From the NCBI GenBank assembly GCA_937928005.1, contig CALFVD010000070.1:1-64000 (forward strand): a DNA stretch of 64,000 nucleotides, read 5' to 3'. Shown here one piece after another: positions 54,594-63,738 of the stretch (its first letter is position 1; each line of letters opens with the position of its first letter). A program made the position numbers and the translations under genes. Under the pieces are notes generated by a model. That model saw only the letters and a list, made by a program, of their open reading frames with translations, was not told where the DNA came from and ran no database searches. The stretch is from an uncultured Neomegalonema sp. Its GTDB lineage: Bacteria; Pseudomonadota; Alphaproteobacteria; Rhodobacterales; Rhodobacteraceae.

Positions 54594-55394
54594 TTATCCC
54601 ACCGGCGGATCGACATGCCGCGCCGCCGACCGTGCCACCGCCGCGCGCGCATCCCCCACAATATCGCCCCGGCTCTCGAAGGGGGAGCGCAGCGTATCAA
54701 AGTCGATCTCGCCCAACCGCGCCGCCATCTTCCGCACACAATCGGCGGGTAGCGGTACGTTGTTTGGATAGGACCACATAAACGCCACATGCGCGCGATC
54801 CGATGTCACCAGCACCGTATCCCCGGTGAAGAGTTCGCGCCGCTCCACCCAATGCAGCACGCTCGACCCCGCGAAATGCCCGCCGATGCGGTGCAGATCG
54901 ACCCCCGGCAGCACCGCGCGCGTCTCGCCTGTCCACCGCTCGATATGCGGATCATCCTCCGCGATCCATTTGGCATCATCGGCATGGGCCAGCACCGGGC
55001 AATCAAAGACCCGCCCCCAGCGCGCCATTGCCGAATAGGTATGCGGATGCGAAACCGCCACCGCCGCCAGCCCGCCCAGCGCCTCGATCACCGCGATGGT
55101 CGCTGCGTCCAGCAATGTGATGCAATCCCACAGCACATTCCCGCCGGGCGTGCGGATCAAAAATGCCCGTTGCCCAATCCCCACCTGCGGCACGGTGCGG
55201 ATGCTCATCAGGTCAGGCGCGACTTGGCGGATTACGTTATCATGTCCCGCCACCAGCGCATCGGGCGCCATCCATGCCTGTCCGCTTGCGGGCACGAACT
55301 GTCGGGGATCGTCGCAGATGGGGCATCGTTCCGGCGGCTCATTCGTCCGCGCCCGCTGTACCGCACAGGCTTTGCAGATATACCGGGGCATCAT
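54594..55394 (-). CDS. MBL-fold hydrolase with N-terminal zinc-ribbon motif
   Basis: This 266-residue protein starts YICKACAVQ ... RCPICDD, a rubredoxin-like set of four cysteines (7, 10, 24, 27). A metallo-beta-lactamase fold follows. Metal motifs are AVSHPHTYSAM, GGHFAGSS and FTGDTVLV. The first motif lacks the Asp of HxHxDH, as in a known subgroup with HPHYYxxM, so one metal may be absent. The two adjacent ATGs at 55394 and 55391 follow GAGGAT; the longer frame is antisense of the dehydrogenase. The substrate is unknown. Convergent with the binding-protein-like gene by 2 bp. Confidence 0.75.
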   Translation of the reverse strand: MMPRYICKACAVQRARTNEPPERCPICDDPRQFVPASGQAWMAPDALVAGHDNVIRQVAPDLMSIRTVPQVGIGQRAFLIRTPGGNVLWDCITLLDAATIAVIEALGGLAAVAVSHPHTYSAMARWGRVFDCPVLAHADDAKWIAEDDPHIERWTGETRAVLPGVDLHRIGGHFAGSSVLHWVERRELFTGDTVLVTSDRAHVAFMWSYPNNVPLPADCVRKMAARLGEIDFDTLRSPFESRGDIVGDARAAVARSAARHVDPPVG

Positions 55395-55457
55395 ATCCTC
55401 AGTTCCGTGCGTTGATCTGGTAAGGGTAACGCGAAACCCGAAACGAGGAAAACCGCC

Positions 55458-56381
55458 ATGCGCATCATCATTACCGAGTTCATGGACGAGGCGGCCCTCG
55501 CTGGTTTTCCGCCCGCTGCCGATATCACCTACGACCCCATGCTGGTCGAGGATCGTCCGCGTCTCCTGTCCCTTCTTGCCGATGCCGATGCCTTGATTGT
55601 ACGCAATCTTACGCAGGTCGATATGGCCCTCTTGGATGCTGCTCCGGCTCTGCGCGTGGTTGGGCGCTTGGGCGTGGGGCTGGATAATATCGACATGGAG
55701 GCTTGCGCGGCGCGGGGCGTGACCGTCCATCCGGCGACCGGGGCGAATACGCTTGCGGTGGCCGAATATGTTATCGCCAGCGCCATGATGCTGCGCCGGG
55801 GCGCGTACCGGGCCAATGCTGCGATGCTGGCGGGCGACTGGCCACGCGGTGCGCTGATGGGCCATGAACTCAGCGGCGCAACAATGGGCCTTGTCGGATA
55901 CGGTGCTATTGCTCGCGCCGTGGCCAGCCGCGCCCGTGATCTGGGAATGGGCATCGCCGCTTTCGATCCACATCTCCCTGTTGATGACCCGGCATGGCAG
56001 GGCGCTGACTGCCTCGACTGGCCCGACCTCCTTGCCCGTGCCGATATCCTCAGCCTGCATGTTCCCCTGACCGAAGCGACCCGCCACCTGATCGACGCCC
56101 CCGCGCTTGCCGCCATGAAATCCGGCGCGATCCTCATCAACACTGCGCGCGGGGGCGTGGTAAATGAATCCGCTCTTGCTGATGCCCTGCGCCGGGGCCA
56201 TTTGGGCGGCGCGGCCCTTGATGTTTTTGAGAACGAACCCCTGACGGCCCAAGCCGCACAGATATTCACCGATCTCCCGACCCTCCTGTTGACCCCGCAT
56301 ATCGCCGGGGTCACGAAGGAAGCCAATATCCGCGTCAGCGCCCTTACCGTCGCCCGCGTCCGCGCAACATTGGAGGGGTGA
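55458..56381 (+). CDS. slcC: D-2-hydroxyacid dehydrogenase, probable (S)-sulfolactate dehydrogenase
   Basis: This 307-residue NAD-dependent dehydrogenase has LRVVGRLGVGLDNIDMEAC, the NAD loop TMGLVGYGAIARAVASRARDLGM, catalytic Arg in NTARGGVVNESAL and the active His in LLTPHIAGVTKEANIRVSALT. The N-terminus IIITEFMDEAAL and the AN(I)RVSALT end resemble SlcC, which oxidises (S)-sulfolactate to sulfopyruvate. With a ComC-like enzyme and SuyAB in the same window this is the best guess; a general 2-hydroxyacid dehydrogenase is the alternative. It is too short to be SerA and has no ACT domain. Divergent from the MBL gene. Confidence 0.6.
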   Translation: MRIIITEFMDEAALAGFPPAADITYDPMLVEDRPRLLSLLADADALIVRNLTQVDMALLDAAPALRVVGRLGVGLDNIDMEACAARGVTVHPATGANTLAVAEYVIASAMMLRRGAYRANAAMLAGDWPRGALMGHELSGATMGLVGYGAIARAVASRARDLGMGIAAFDPHLPVDDPAWQGADCLDWPDLLARADILSLHVPLTEATRHLIDAPALAAMKSGAILINTARGGVVNESALADALRRGHLGGAALDVFENEPLTAQAAQIFTDLPTLLLTPHIAGVTKEANIRVSALTVARVRATLEG

Positions 56382-56755
56382 TCCCTGCGGCCCTTATCGC
56401 TGACTTCTACGCCGCCATTGCCAGACTTGTTTTGATGATCAATATTTCAGCGATATCAGATAGATGGACCCTTGAAGCAATCTGAGGGTGGCAGGGTGTA
56501 AAACGGTCAATATTTAATTTCGTGGGTATGATACCAGCGGAGGTAATTGCCGACCTTTTCAGGCGCTGCCCCGGATCTTCGCCCGGGGCAGCGGTGAAAA
56601 GTGTCGTCGATCTCAGCCCTTGGGATGATTGGACAAAGCGTCGATAAAATCGAAATCCGACCTGAAGCGCAATCAGATGTATGAATCCGATAGAGTCCAA
56701 CCTGGGCATGACGCGCGAGTTGGACAGAACGATAAATAATCGCCACCCCTGAGTA
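56382..56755. other. Convergent intergenic region with a long hairpin
   Basis: This 374-bp gap between the slcC-like gene and mrpG contains one striking hairpin at 56555-56601 and no credible gene. An open frame on the minus strand across 56407-56832 overlaps mrpG and has no ribosome site. Confidence 0.6.
56555..56601. repeat. Near-perfect long hairpin, REP-like
   Basis: CTTTTCA and TGAAAAG form a 7-bp outer stem and CGCTGCCCCGG with CCGGGGCAGCG an 11-bp inner stem around the loop ATCTTCGC. The T tract is on the 5' side in both directions, opposite to a normal terminator. The inner part resembles the REP-like units between serC and serA. Confidence 0.65.
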
Positions 56756-57118
56756 TTACCCCATCGGTGGCTCATCATAAACCGCCCAGCCCCTTTCGGC
56801 ATCTGTCCCCGGCAGGTCGTCGTTACCGACATTCCCCTGAATATACACTTTAGCGATAAAGTTGGCGGTAATCGGTGCTGTCACTAACAACATCAAGACG
56901 ATGAGGATTTCGCGGTAGGAAAATACCCCTTCGATCAGCAGGAAATACAGCATCGACGCGATCAATACGCCGCCAACCCCTAACGTGGTTGCCTTGGTCG
57001 GCGCGTGCATCCGCTGCATCGTATCGCGCAAGCGGACCATGCCGAGCGAGCCAATTAGCGCAAAGATGCCGCCAATGATCAAGAACAGCGAGATGACGAA
57101 TTCTGTTATCAGCGTCAT
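56756..57118 (-). CDS. mrpG: Mrp Na+/H+ antiporter subunit G
   Basis: MrpG is a small subunit of the multi-subunit cation/proton antiporter in the inner membrane. The 120-residue protein has three hydrophobic segments, VISLFLIIGGIFALIGSLGMVRL, TLGVGGVLIASMLYFLLI and EILIVLMLLVTAPITANFIAK. RLRDTMQRMHAPTKATTLG is the family signature. It is the last gene of the operon and starts 7 bp after mrpF. Confidence 0.93.
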   Translation of the reverse strand: MTLITEFVISLFLIIGGIFALIGSLGMVRLRDTMQRMHAPTKATTLGVGGVLIASMLYFLLIEGVFSYREILIVLMLLVTAPITANFIAKVYIQGNVGNDDLPGTDAERGWAVYDEPPMG

Positions 57119-57125
57119 GGCATCC

Positions 57126-57395
57126 TCATTCGATAATGTCGCCGCGCAGGATAAACCGGCAATAGGCCACCGTCGAAACGAAACCGACCAGCGCGATCAG
57201 CAACGCCGCCTCGAAATAAACATGGCTGCCCCTCCAGATACCGTAGAGCAGGATCATCGCGATCACGTTGATAACCATCGTATCAAGCGCAAGGATGCGA
57301 TCCGCCGGGTCTGGCCCGACGATAATGCGCCATAGCGTGACCAGCAGGCCGATGGCAAAGCTGGCAAAGGCAAAGACGAGCGCGGCGGTCATCAT
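57126..57395 (-). CDS. mrpF: Mrp Na+/H+ antiporter subunit F
   Basis: This 89-residue subunit has three helices and the typical segment WRIIVGPDPADRILALDTMVINVIAMILLYGI. Two adjacent ATGs (57395 and 57392) lie at the mrpE stop; the first overlaps it. A longer upstream frame lies within mrpE and is not used. Small subunits such as MrpF are needed for assembly of the whole complex. Confidence 0.93.
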   Translation of the reverse strand: MMTAALVFAFASFAIGLLVTLWRIIVGPDPADRILALDTMVINVIAMILLYGIWRGSHVYFEAALLIALVGFVSTVAYCRFILRGDIIE

Positions 57396-57886
57396 GGGAA
57401 GATCTCCTTCAACCGGCTTTCGTAGCGCGATTTGATCTCGTCGCGCACGGCGTCCGGGTCGTCGGTATGTAGGCAATGTACGAGGATACTACGCGCATCC
57501 GCCGACAGCATCGCCGAAATTGTGCCGGGGGTCATCGTGATCGTCCCCGCCAGCACCGTAATCGCTTCGGCGGAAGTCAGGTCGAGCGGGACATTGATCC
57601 AGTGCGAGTGCACATCTTCGGGTTTCTTGAATAGAATGATCTTCGCCACGTCGATATTGGCCAGCACGATATCCCAGATCACCATCAACACATAGGCGGC
57701 CAGCTTAAATGGGCTGCGCAGCTTTGGCCGTCCGGGCCAATACGGCGCGGTAATGATCGGCAGGACGATGCCTAGAAAACCGCCAAGTAGGAAATGCCCG
57801 ACCGTGACAGCATTGACCAAGGCAAACCAGATCAGCAGCAGCGTCAAGCTCAACATTGGATGTGGGAACAGGCGGGCCAACATCAT
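57392..57886 (-). CDS. mrpE: Mrp Na+/H+ antiporter subunit E
   Basis: The 164-residue subunit has two or three N-terminal membrane segments (MLSLTLLLIWFALVNAVTVGHFLLGGFLGIVLP) and a cytoplasmic C-terminus. LTSAEAITVLAGTITMTPGTISAMLSADARSILVHCLH is the conserved MrpE stretch. It overlaps mrpD by 4 bp upstream and mrpF downstream, which indicates translational coupling. Confidence 0.94.
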   Translation of the reverse strand: MMLARLFPHPMLSLTLLLIWFALVNAVTVGHFLLGGFLGIVLPIITAPYWPGRPKLRSPFKLAAYVLMVIWDIVLANIDVAKIILFKKPEDVHSHWINVPLDLTSAEAITVLAGTITMTPGTISAMLSADARSILVHCLHTDDPDAVRDEIKSRYESRLKEIFP

Positions 57887-59430
57887 TTTACCCCCTCCCC
57901 GGTTTCAGGGATCGTGGCGAGATAGCCATTAGGCGTGAACAACTGTGCCGCCGTATCCTCCAGATAGCCCGATACCGGATGGGCAAAGGCCGATAACATC
58001 GCCAGCATCGCAAGCGCAACGATCACAGGGGCCAATGCCAGCGTATCGGCGGGATGCGGGGGGACTTTGGGCGCAGGGCTGGCAATCTCGGCGGGGGCTT
58101 CGGTTGTGGCGGTCGATTTCCAGAACAGGCTACTGCCCGCACGCACAAAGCCAACGATGGTCAATAGCGACCCGATAAGGACCACGGCCCAACCCCACAT
58201 TGCGAATGGCATGTCGCGGATCGTCTCCAGCACCAGCAATTTGCCCAAGAACCCGCTCAAGGGTGGCATTCCGGCCATACCAATTGCGGCAGCAAAGAAC
58301 AGCACCGCAAACAGGCCATTTTGTACGATGGGCGGTGAGGCGCGCAGCACATCGCCTTCTCTGCGCCGTGTCACGACCAGATCAGCGAGCAAGAACAACG
58401 CCGCCGCCGCGAAGGTCGAATGAAGCAGATAATACAGCGCCGCCACCACCGATTCCGGCGTAAAGGCCGAAACGGCCAGCATCAGCGTCCCCATTGATCC
58501 GATCACCGAGAAAGACAGCATCGTCATCAGACGACGCGACCCCAGCACGCCGATGGCCCCAATGCCGGTTGTCACCAGTGCCCCCCAGAACAGCCACATC
58601 CCCGGCATGTCGCCCGTCGCCGCCGCATCCGGCCCGAAAGAAATCGTATAGACGCGCAGGATCGAATACGCCCCCACCTTTGTCATAATTGCGAATAGCG
58701 CGGCAACCGGCGCGGGGGCATTGGCATAGGTTCCGACCAGCCAGAACTGCACCGGAAAAATCGCCGCCTTGATGGCAAACACGATCATCAGCAGCATCGC
58801 CGCAACCCGCACAAGCGCCGCATCCTCAAGCGGAATATCGCGTAGTTTGATGGCCAGATCAGCGATATTCAACGTGCCAGTCGTCGCGTAGAGCGTACCG
58901 AGAGCAAACAGGAACAGCGTCGACCCGGCGAGGTTCATCACCACATATTGCAGTCCGGCTTTTAACCGCACCCGTCCACCGCCATGCAGCATCAGGCCAT
59001 AGGACGCGATCAGCAACACCTCAAAAAATACGAACAGGTTAAAGGCATCCCCGGTCAAGAATGCGCCGTAGATGCCCATGAGTTGAAACTGAAACAAGGC
59101 GTGGAAATGCTGGCCTTTCTTGTCCCAATCGGTTGCGATGACATGGATCAGCACGATCAGCGCCAGCACCGATGTTAGCAGCAGCATAAGCGCCGACAAC
59201 CGGTCCAGCACCAGCATAATCCCGAAAGGTGGTGCCCAATTGCCAAGGCGATACGCCTCCACACCCCCATCCGCCGCCATGATGAACAGGCCAATGGAAA
59301 TGGCCGTCAATACGATCGTTCCGGCCACCGAGAACGTGCGCGCCAGCACGATATCGAACCGCATCAGCCATGCGATCAGCGGCGCGAGCAAAGCGGGTAG
59401 GATAACGGGCGCGATGATCCAGTGATTCAT
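57883..59430 (-). CDS. mrpD: Mrp Na+/H+ antiporter subunit D
   Basis: MrpD is one of the two large subunits related to the proton-pumping NuoL/M/N subunits of complex I. The 515-residue protein has about 14 helices. Conserved elements are FQLMGIYGAFLTGDAFNLFVFFEVLLIASYGLMLHGGG, with Glu of the FEVLLIASY helix, and FAIKAAIFPVQFWLVGTYANAPAPVAALFAIMTKVGAYSI, with the key Lys. It overlaps mrpC and mrpE by 4 bp each. Confidence 0.96.
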   Translation of the reverse strand: MNHWIIAPVILPALLAPLIAWLMRFDIVLARTFSVAGTIVLTAISIGLFIMAADGGVEAYRLGNWAPPFGIMLVLDRLSALMLLLTSVLALIVLIHVIATDWDKKGQHFHALFQFQLMGIYGAFLTGDAFNLFVFFEVLLIASYGLMLHGGGRVRLKAGLQYVVMNLAGSTLFLFALGTLYATTGTLNIADLAIKLRDIPLEDAALVRVAAMLLMIVFAIKAAIFPVQFWLVGTYANAPAPVAALFAIMTKVGAYSILRVYTISFGPDAAATGDMPGMWLFWGALVTTGIGAIGVLGSRRLMTMLSFSVIGSMGTLMLAVSAFTPESVVAALYYLLHSTFAAAALFLLADLVVTRRREGDVLRASPPIVQNGLFAVLFFAAAIGMAGMPPLSGFLGKLLVLETIRDMPFAMWGWAVVLIGSLLTIVGFVRAGSSLFWKSTATTEAPAEIASPAPKVPPHPADTLALAPVIVALAMLAMLSAFAHPVSGYLEDTAAQLFTPNGYLATIPETGEGVK

Positions 59431-59813
59431 GGCGCACTCATCGGGCCGGTCGGCTCGTCTTCGTCATCATCGATATCCGGGCGTTTCAGGTCGATATTCA
59501 CCCCATCCTCCGCCGATTCCAGATACGCGCCCAGCGCGATCATCACCAGAACCGCCGTCATCCCAAACGAGATCACAATGGCCGTTAGGACCAATGCTTG
59601 TGGCAGCGGGTCAGTATAGGCGGTTTCGGCATATTTGTTCAGCACGGGCGGCAAACCCACAGCGAGACGTCCCGATGAGAACAAGAACACGTTTACCGCA
59701 TAGGACAACAACGCCAGCCCCAAAATCACCGGAAAAGTCCGTTGGCGTAGCAGCAGATATACGCCCCCTGCGGTCAGGATTCCAACCGAACTCGCAACGA
59801 TCATTTCCATCAC
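59427..59813 (-). CDS. mrpC: Mrp Na+/H+ antiporter subunit C
   Basis: MrpC is the NuoK-like small subunit. The 128-residue protein has three helices: VGILTAGGVYLLLRQRTFPVILGLALLSYAVNVFLFSSG and DPLPQALVLTAIVISFGMTAVLVMIALGAYLES. The second segment, PQALVLTAIVI, is the family signature. The acidic tail (DIDDDEDEPTGP) is a variable end. ATGA overlaps join it to mrpA and mrpD. Confidence 0.95.
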   Translation of the reverse strand: MMEMIVASSVGILTAGGVYLLLRQRTFPVILGLALLSYAVNVFLFSSGRLAVGLPPVLNKYAETAYTDPLPQALVLTAIVISFGMTAVLVMIALGAYLESAEDGVNIDLKRPDIDDDEDEPTGPMSAP

Positions 59814-62680
59814 ATGCCCTCCTGTCCGCTACGCATTCGGCGCGAGGGGTCATAATCCATTGGCCTGGGATTGACCGTCTCGCCCGCATGGCGCGCAATC
59901 CGCGACAGGCTGTAGAGTGTTAGCATCACTGCCCCCAGCACCGCGAGGAACACGCCCAGATCAAAGAGCGCGGCGGTCGCCAGCTCAAATTCCTCGATAG
60001 GCGGCAGGTTCACATAGCCAAACGCGCTCGTCAGGAAAGGGCGGCCCGCCAGCCATGCGCCCGCACCCGTCAGACCGGCGATAATGACACCCAAGCCTAT
60101 CATCGAATGGTATTCCACCGTCTGCTTCCTCTGCGCCCAAGCAAAGCCCGACGCCATATACTGCATCAATAAGGCGATGGAGACGACGAGACCGGCTACG
60201 AACCCGCCCCCCGGTTCGTTATGCCCGCGCAGGAAGATATAGACGCCGACAAGGCAGGCGATGGGGAACAGGAACCGCGTGGCGACGACCATCATAATTG
60301 GATGGCGATCCAGCGACGTATTCGGCGCAAAGGTCCAGTTGCGTAGGCGGGCCGACGCTTTGCCGCGTAGCAGCGATTCCATCAAGGCGAAGATCGTCAG
60401 GCCCGCAATCCCCAGCACGATGATCTCGCCATAGGTATCATAACCCCTGAAATCGACGAGGATGACGTTGACGACATTTGTGCCCCCGCCGCCTTTGTAG
60501 GAATTGGCGAGATGGAAATCGGAAATCACACTCACATCGCGCAGCATGAACGCATAGGCCAGCGCCGCGACCGCACCGCCCGATATCAGCGCAATCGCCC
60601 CATCGCGTAGCCTGAGCCAAGCTGGGCTTTCGCGTGGCGTTTCTTTGGGCAAGAAATAGAGCGCCAACAGCAGCAGCAGGATCGTAACCGTCTCGACCGA
60701 TATCTGCGTCAGCGCAAGATCCGGGGCGGAAAGATAGACGAACCCAGCAGAAACCATCAACCCGATAATGCTGATCACGATCAGCGCGCGGAATCGGTTA
60801 TGGTGGATCGTCACCAGATACCCCGTCGCCCCCACCAGCAGCAGCCACCCGATGGCCGCCAGTGGTGTCACGGCCAGCGGATCGCGGGTTGCAGGGGTCA
60901 TCCCGCCGCCGGACCATGCGATGTAGCCCAAGGCCACTGTACCCACCGCAAAGATCGCCAGATACCGCGTAATCGACCCGTTATGCGTGGCTTCGGCAAT
61001 GGCGCGGCACAGCCGAACGATCCGATCAAGTAGCCACTCGAAAATCACCTTCGCCTCTGGCCGGGGCACGGCATTCCATACCCATGCGAGCGGCTTGTGC
61101 AGCACCATCAAGACGATACCACCAATCACCGCGATAACCGACATCCACAGGGCGGGTGTCACGCCATGCCATATCTTGAGCGAGTAATACGGCGCCTTAC
61201 CGCCGCCATAGACCGCATCCGCCGCAACGGCGACCAACGGCCCGACCGTTGCTTTCGAGAACAACCCGATGGCAATGACCAGCACCACAAGGAACGCAGG
61301 CGCGGCCCACATGCCGAAGGACGGATCATGGGGCTTCGATGGATAATCATCGCGCACAGGGCCAAAGAACGTGTGGAAGATAAACCGGAAGCTATAGGCA
61401 ACCGATAGCAGCGCGCCCACCGTGGCCAGCACCGGCACGAAGAGCGGATTTTCCCACCATTCGGTTTGGCTGACCGCTTCCAGCATCATTTCTTTTGACA
61501 AGAATCCATTCAACAGCGGAATCCCCGCCATTGATAGCGCCGCCAAACAAGCGATGACGGTCGTAATCGGCATCAGCCTACGCAAACCACCAAGCCGCTT
61601 GATATCGCGTGTATGGGCCTCGTGATCCACAATTCCAGCGGACATGAACAGCGCGGCCTTGAAAGTCAGGTGGTTAATGATGTGGAAGACAGCGGCGACC
61701 ACGCCGAATTTCGTGCCCAGCCCTAGCAACATGGTCAACAGACCAAGATGACTGACCGTTGAGAAGGCCAGCAACGCTTTTAGATCATCCTTGAACAGCG
61801 CGATGAGCGCGCCCAGCACCATCGTAATCAACCCAGTCGTCGCGACGATGTAGAACCATTCCGGCGTCCCCGCCAATACCGGCCATAACCGCGCGAGTAA
61901 GAACACACCCGCCTTCACCATCGTCGCCGAATGCAGATAGGCCGAAACCGGCGTCGGGGCGGCCATCGCGTGCGGTAGCCAGAAGTGAAACGGGAACTGC
62001 GCCGATTTGGTGAAAGCACCGAGTAGGATCAGGATCAACGCCGGGAAGTACCATTCCGACGCACGTATCTCGTCGCCCTTGGTCAAAATGACGGTCAGGT
62101 CGTAACTGCCCGCAATATTGCCGAGGATCAGCATTCCCCCGATCAGCGCCAATCCGCCCCCGCCCGTTACGGCCAGCGCCATCCGCGCGCCCTGCCGCCC
62201 TTCAGGCAGATGCTTCCAATAGCCGATCAACAGGAAGGACGACAGGCTCGTTAACTCCCAAAAAACTAGCAAAAGCAAAACGTTATCGGAGGTAACAATC
62301 CCCAGCATCGCCCCTTGGAACAAAAGCAAATACGTGTAGAACTGCCCCATCGGATCATCGCTCGACAGGTAAAACCGCGCATAGAGGATGATAAGCAGGC
62401 CAACGCCAAGGATCATCCCGGCAAACAGAAAGCCCAGTCCATCGAGGAAGAAACTAGCCGAAAGGCCCAGCGCAGGCAGCCATTCGATCTGCGCCTGCAA
62501 CACTTCACCCCGGAACACCGCCGGAGCCATCGTCATCAGCATCGCGAAGGCCAGTAGCGTCGCCACGCCCGTCATCAACGCGCAAGCATCGCGCCCCGCC
62601 CGGATCATCAGCGCCGGAAATAACGCCCCGATGAACGGAACGAGCGCCAGTATCGGTAGCAAAGCACCGCTATCCATCAT
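59810..62680 (-). CDS. mrpA: Mrp Na+/H+ antiporter fused subunits A and B
   Basis: This protein carries MrpA and MrpB on one chain of 956 residues, as in many alphaproteobacteria (PhaAB type). The MrpA half is NuoL-like: FWELTSLSSFLLIGYW, FTKSAQFPFHFWLPHAMAAPTPVSAYLHSATMVKAGVFLLARL and HLTFKAALFMSAGIVDHEAHTRD. The MrpB part begins near residue 780 (HPIMMVVATRFLFPIACLVGVYIFLRGHNEPGGGFVAGLV). Two adjacent ATGs at 62680 and 62677 follow AGAGGCAGG. It is the first gene of the mrpAB-C-D-E-F-G operon. The complex exports Na+ and supports pH and salt tolerance. Confidence 0.95.
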   Translation of the reverse strand: MMDSGALLPILALVPFIGALFPALMIRAGRDACALMTGVATLLAFAMLMTMAPAVFRGEVLQAQIEWLPALGLSASFFLDGLGFLFAGMILGVGLLIILYARFYLSSDDPMGQFYTYLLLFQGAMLGIVTSDNVLLLLVFWELTSLSSFLLIGYWKHLPEGRQGARMALAVTGGGGLALIGGMLILGNIAGSYDLTVILTKGDEIRASEWYFPALILILLGAFTKSAQFPFHFWLPHAMAAPTPVSAYLHSATMVKAGVFLLARLWPVLAGTPEWFYIVATTGLITMVLGALIALFKDDLKALLAFSTVSHLGLLTMLLGLGTKFGVVAAVFHIINHLTFKAALFMSAGIVDHEAHTRDIKRLGGLRRLMPITTVIACLAALSMAGIPLLNGFLSKEMMLEAVSQTEWWENPLFVPVLATVGALLSVAYSFRFIFHTFFGPVRDDYPSKPHDPSFGMWAAPAFLVVLVIAIGLFSKATVGPLVAVAADAVYGGGKAPYYSLKIWHGVTPALWMSVIAVIGGIVLMVLHKPLAWVWNAVPRPEAKVIFEWLLDRIVRLCRAIAEATHNGSITRYLAIFAVGTVALGYIAWSGGGMTPATRDPLAVTPLAAIGWLLLVGATGYLVTIHHNRFRALIVISIIGLMVSAGFVYLSAPDLALTQISVETVTILLLLLALYFLPKETPRESPAWLRLRDGAIALISGGAVAALAYAFMLRDVSVISDFHLANSYKGGGGTNVVNVILVDFRGYDTYGEIIVLGIAGLTIFALMESLLRGKASARLRNWTFAPNTSLDRHPIMMVVATRFLFPIACLVGVYIFLRGHNEPGGGFVAGLVVSIALLMQYMASGFAWAQRKQTVEYHSMIGLGVIIAGLTGAGAWLAGRPFLTSAFGYVNLPPIEEFELATAALFDLGVFLAVLGAVMLTLYSLSRIARHAGETVNPRPMDYDPSRRMRSGQEGM

Positions 62681-62873
62681 CCTGCCTCTTGATCCCGCCA
62701 CGTAACCGCCGATTCGTAACCATCAGCGGCACTAAAATGGTGAGATATCAGATTGCGGGCCTAGGGAAAGGGGGTCAATTCGATTTCAGAACCCCCAATG
62801 CTCAGAAAATCATAGGATTGAGAAGCAAGCTCATTCAGCAAAATGATTGACGCGCTATCGCAATAGCAGACTT

Positions 62874-63662
62874 TTATCGCCCCTCGAAGACGGCTTTGCG
62901 CTTTTCGTTAAAGGCCGCGACGCCTTCACGCCGGTCGGCGGTGGGGACGGTGCGGTTATATGCCTCAATCTCGAAGGCAAGACCATCGCGCAGCGACATG
63001 CCCATCCCCCGCCCGATGGATTGCTTGACCTGCCGCACGGCAATGGGCGCATTGGTGGCGATGCGCTCGGCAGTATCGAGGGCGGCACCAATCAGTTCGG
63101 CCTGCGGATAGACAGCGTTAAGCAACCCCCATTCCATCGCCTCAGCAGCACTGAAAGGGCGGCAGGTCAGCATCAATTCCTTCGTCCGCCGCTCACCCAT
63201 CGCGCGGGGCAAGGTCTGCGTACCCCCCGCGCCGGGGATGATGCCCAGCGATGCCTCGGTCATGGCGAAGCGGGCGGTATCGGCGGCGTAGATAAAATCC
63301 ATCGTCGCGGCGATTTCGCATCCCCCACCATAGGCCGCGCCATTAACCGCGCCAATGATCGGCACCGGACAATCGAGCAGCGCCCGCACCATCCGTTCAT
63401 AGACCAAATGCTGCGCACCCCATGCCGCATCGGTCATACCATTGCGTTCCTTGAGGTCGCCCCCGGCGCAAAAGGCGCGCTCTCCCTGTCCTGTCACCAC
63501 GATGCAGCGTGCCTCCCCCGGATCGAGCGCCACCTCCTCGAACACATTGATCATATCGCGCCCAAGCTGCGTATTCAGTGCATTCGCGACCTCTGGCCGG
63601 TTGAGCGTTACACGCAGGACATGGGGGCGCGGGGTGTCGAGTATCAGGGTTTCGTAATCCAT
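62874..63662 (-). CDS. Enoyl-CoA hydratase/isomerase (crotonase) family protein
   Basis: This 262-residue crotonase-fold enzyme acts on a CoA thioester. Oxyanion-hole elements are QGERAFCAGGDLKERNG and NGAAYGGGCEIAATMD, and TEASLGIIPGAGGTQTLPRAMG follows. The Glu of GGCE and the Glu of MTEASLG fall where the hydratase acids lie. Whether it is a hydratase or isomerase is not decidable. The start at 63662 follows GAGGCGCAG. It is divergent from a CoA transferase gene, a combination typical of acyl-CoA catabolism. Confidence 0.9.
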   Translation of the reverse strand: MDYETLILDTPRPHVLRVTLNRPEVANALNTQLGRDMINVFEEVALDPGEARCIVVTGQGERAFCAGGDLKERNGMTDAAWGAQHLVYERMVRALLDCPVPIIGAVNGAAYGGGCEIAATMDFIYAADTARFAMTEASLGIIPGAGGTQTLPRAMGERRTKELMLTCRPFSAAEAMEWGLLNAVYPQAELIGAALDTAERIATNAPIAVRQVKQSIGRGMGMSLRDGLAFEIEAYNRTVPTADRREGVAAFNEKRKAVFEGR

Positions 63663-63738
63663 CTGCGCCTCACCGCCGATATTGCCAATGCCCGCATGGT
63701 GTTCCATTCAGGGGAGAAGGCCAAGGGGTGATGCGCAT

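Noticed and set aside
54594-56300. A 568-codon open frame on the minus strand
   Set aside because: Residues from 55394 on are the MBL-fold protein. The upstream part is antisense of the slcC-like gene.
56555-56601. Rho-independent terminator
   Set aside because: No T run follows the stem in either direction, so it is listed as a repeat instead.
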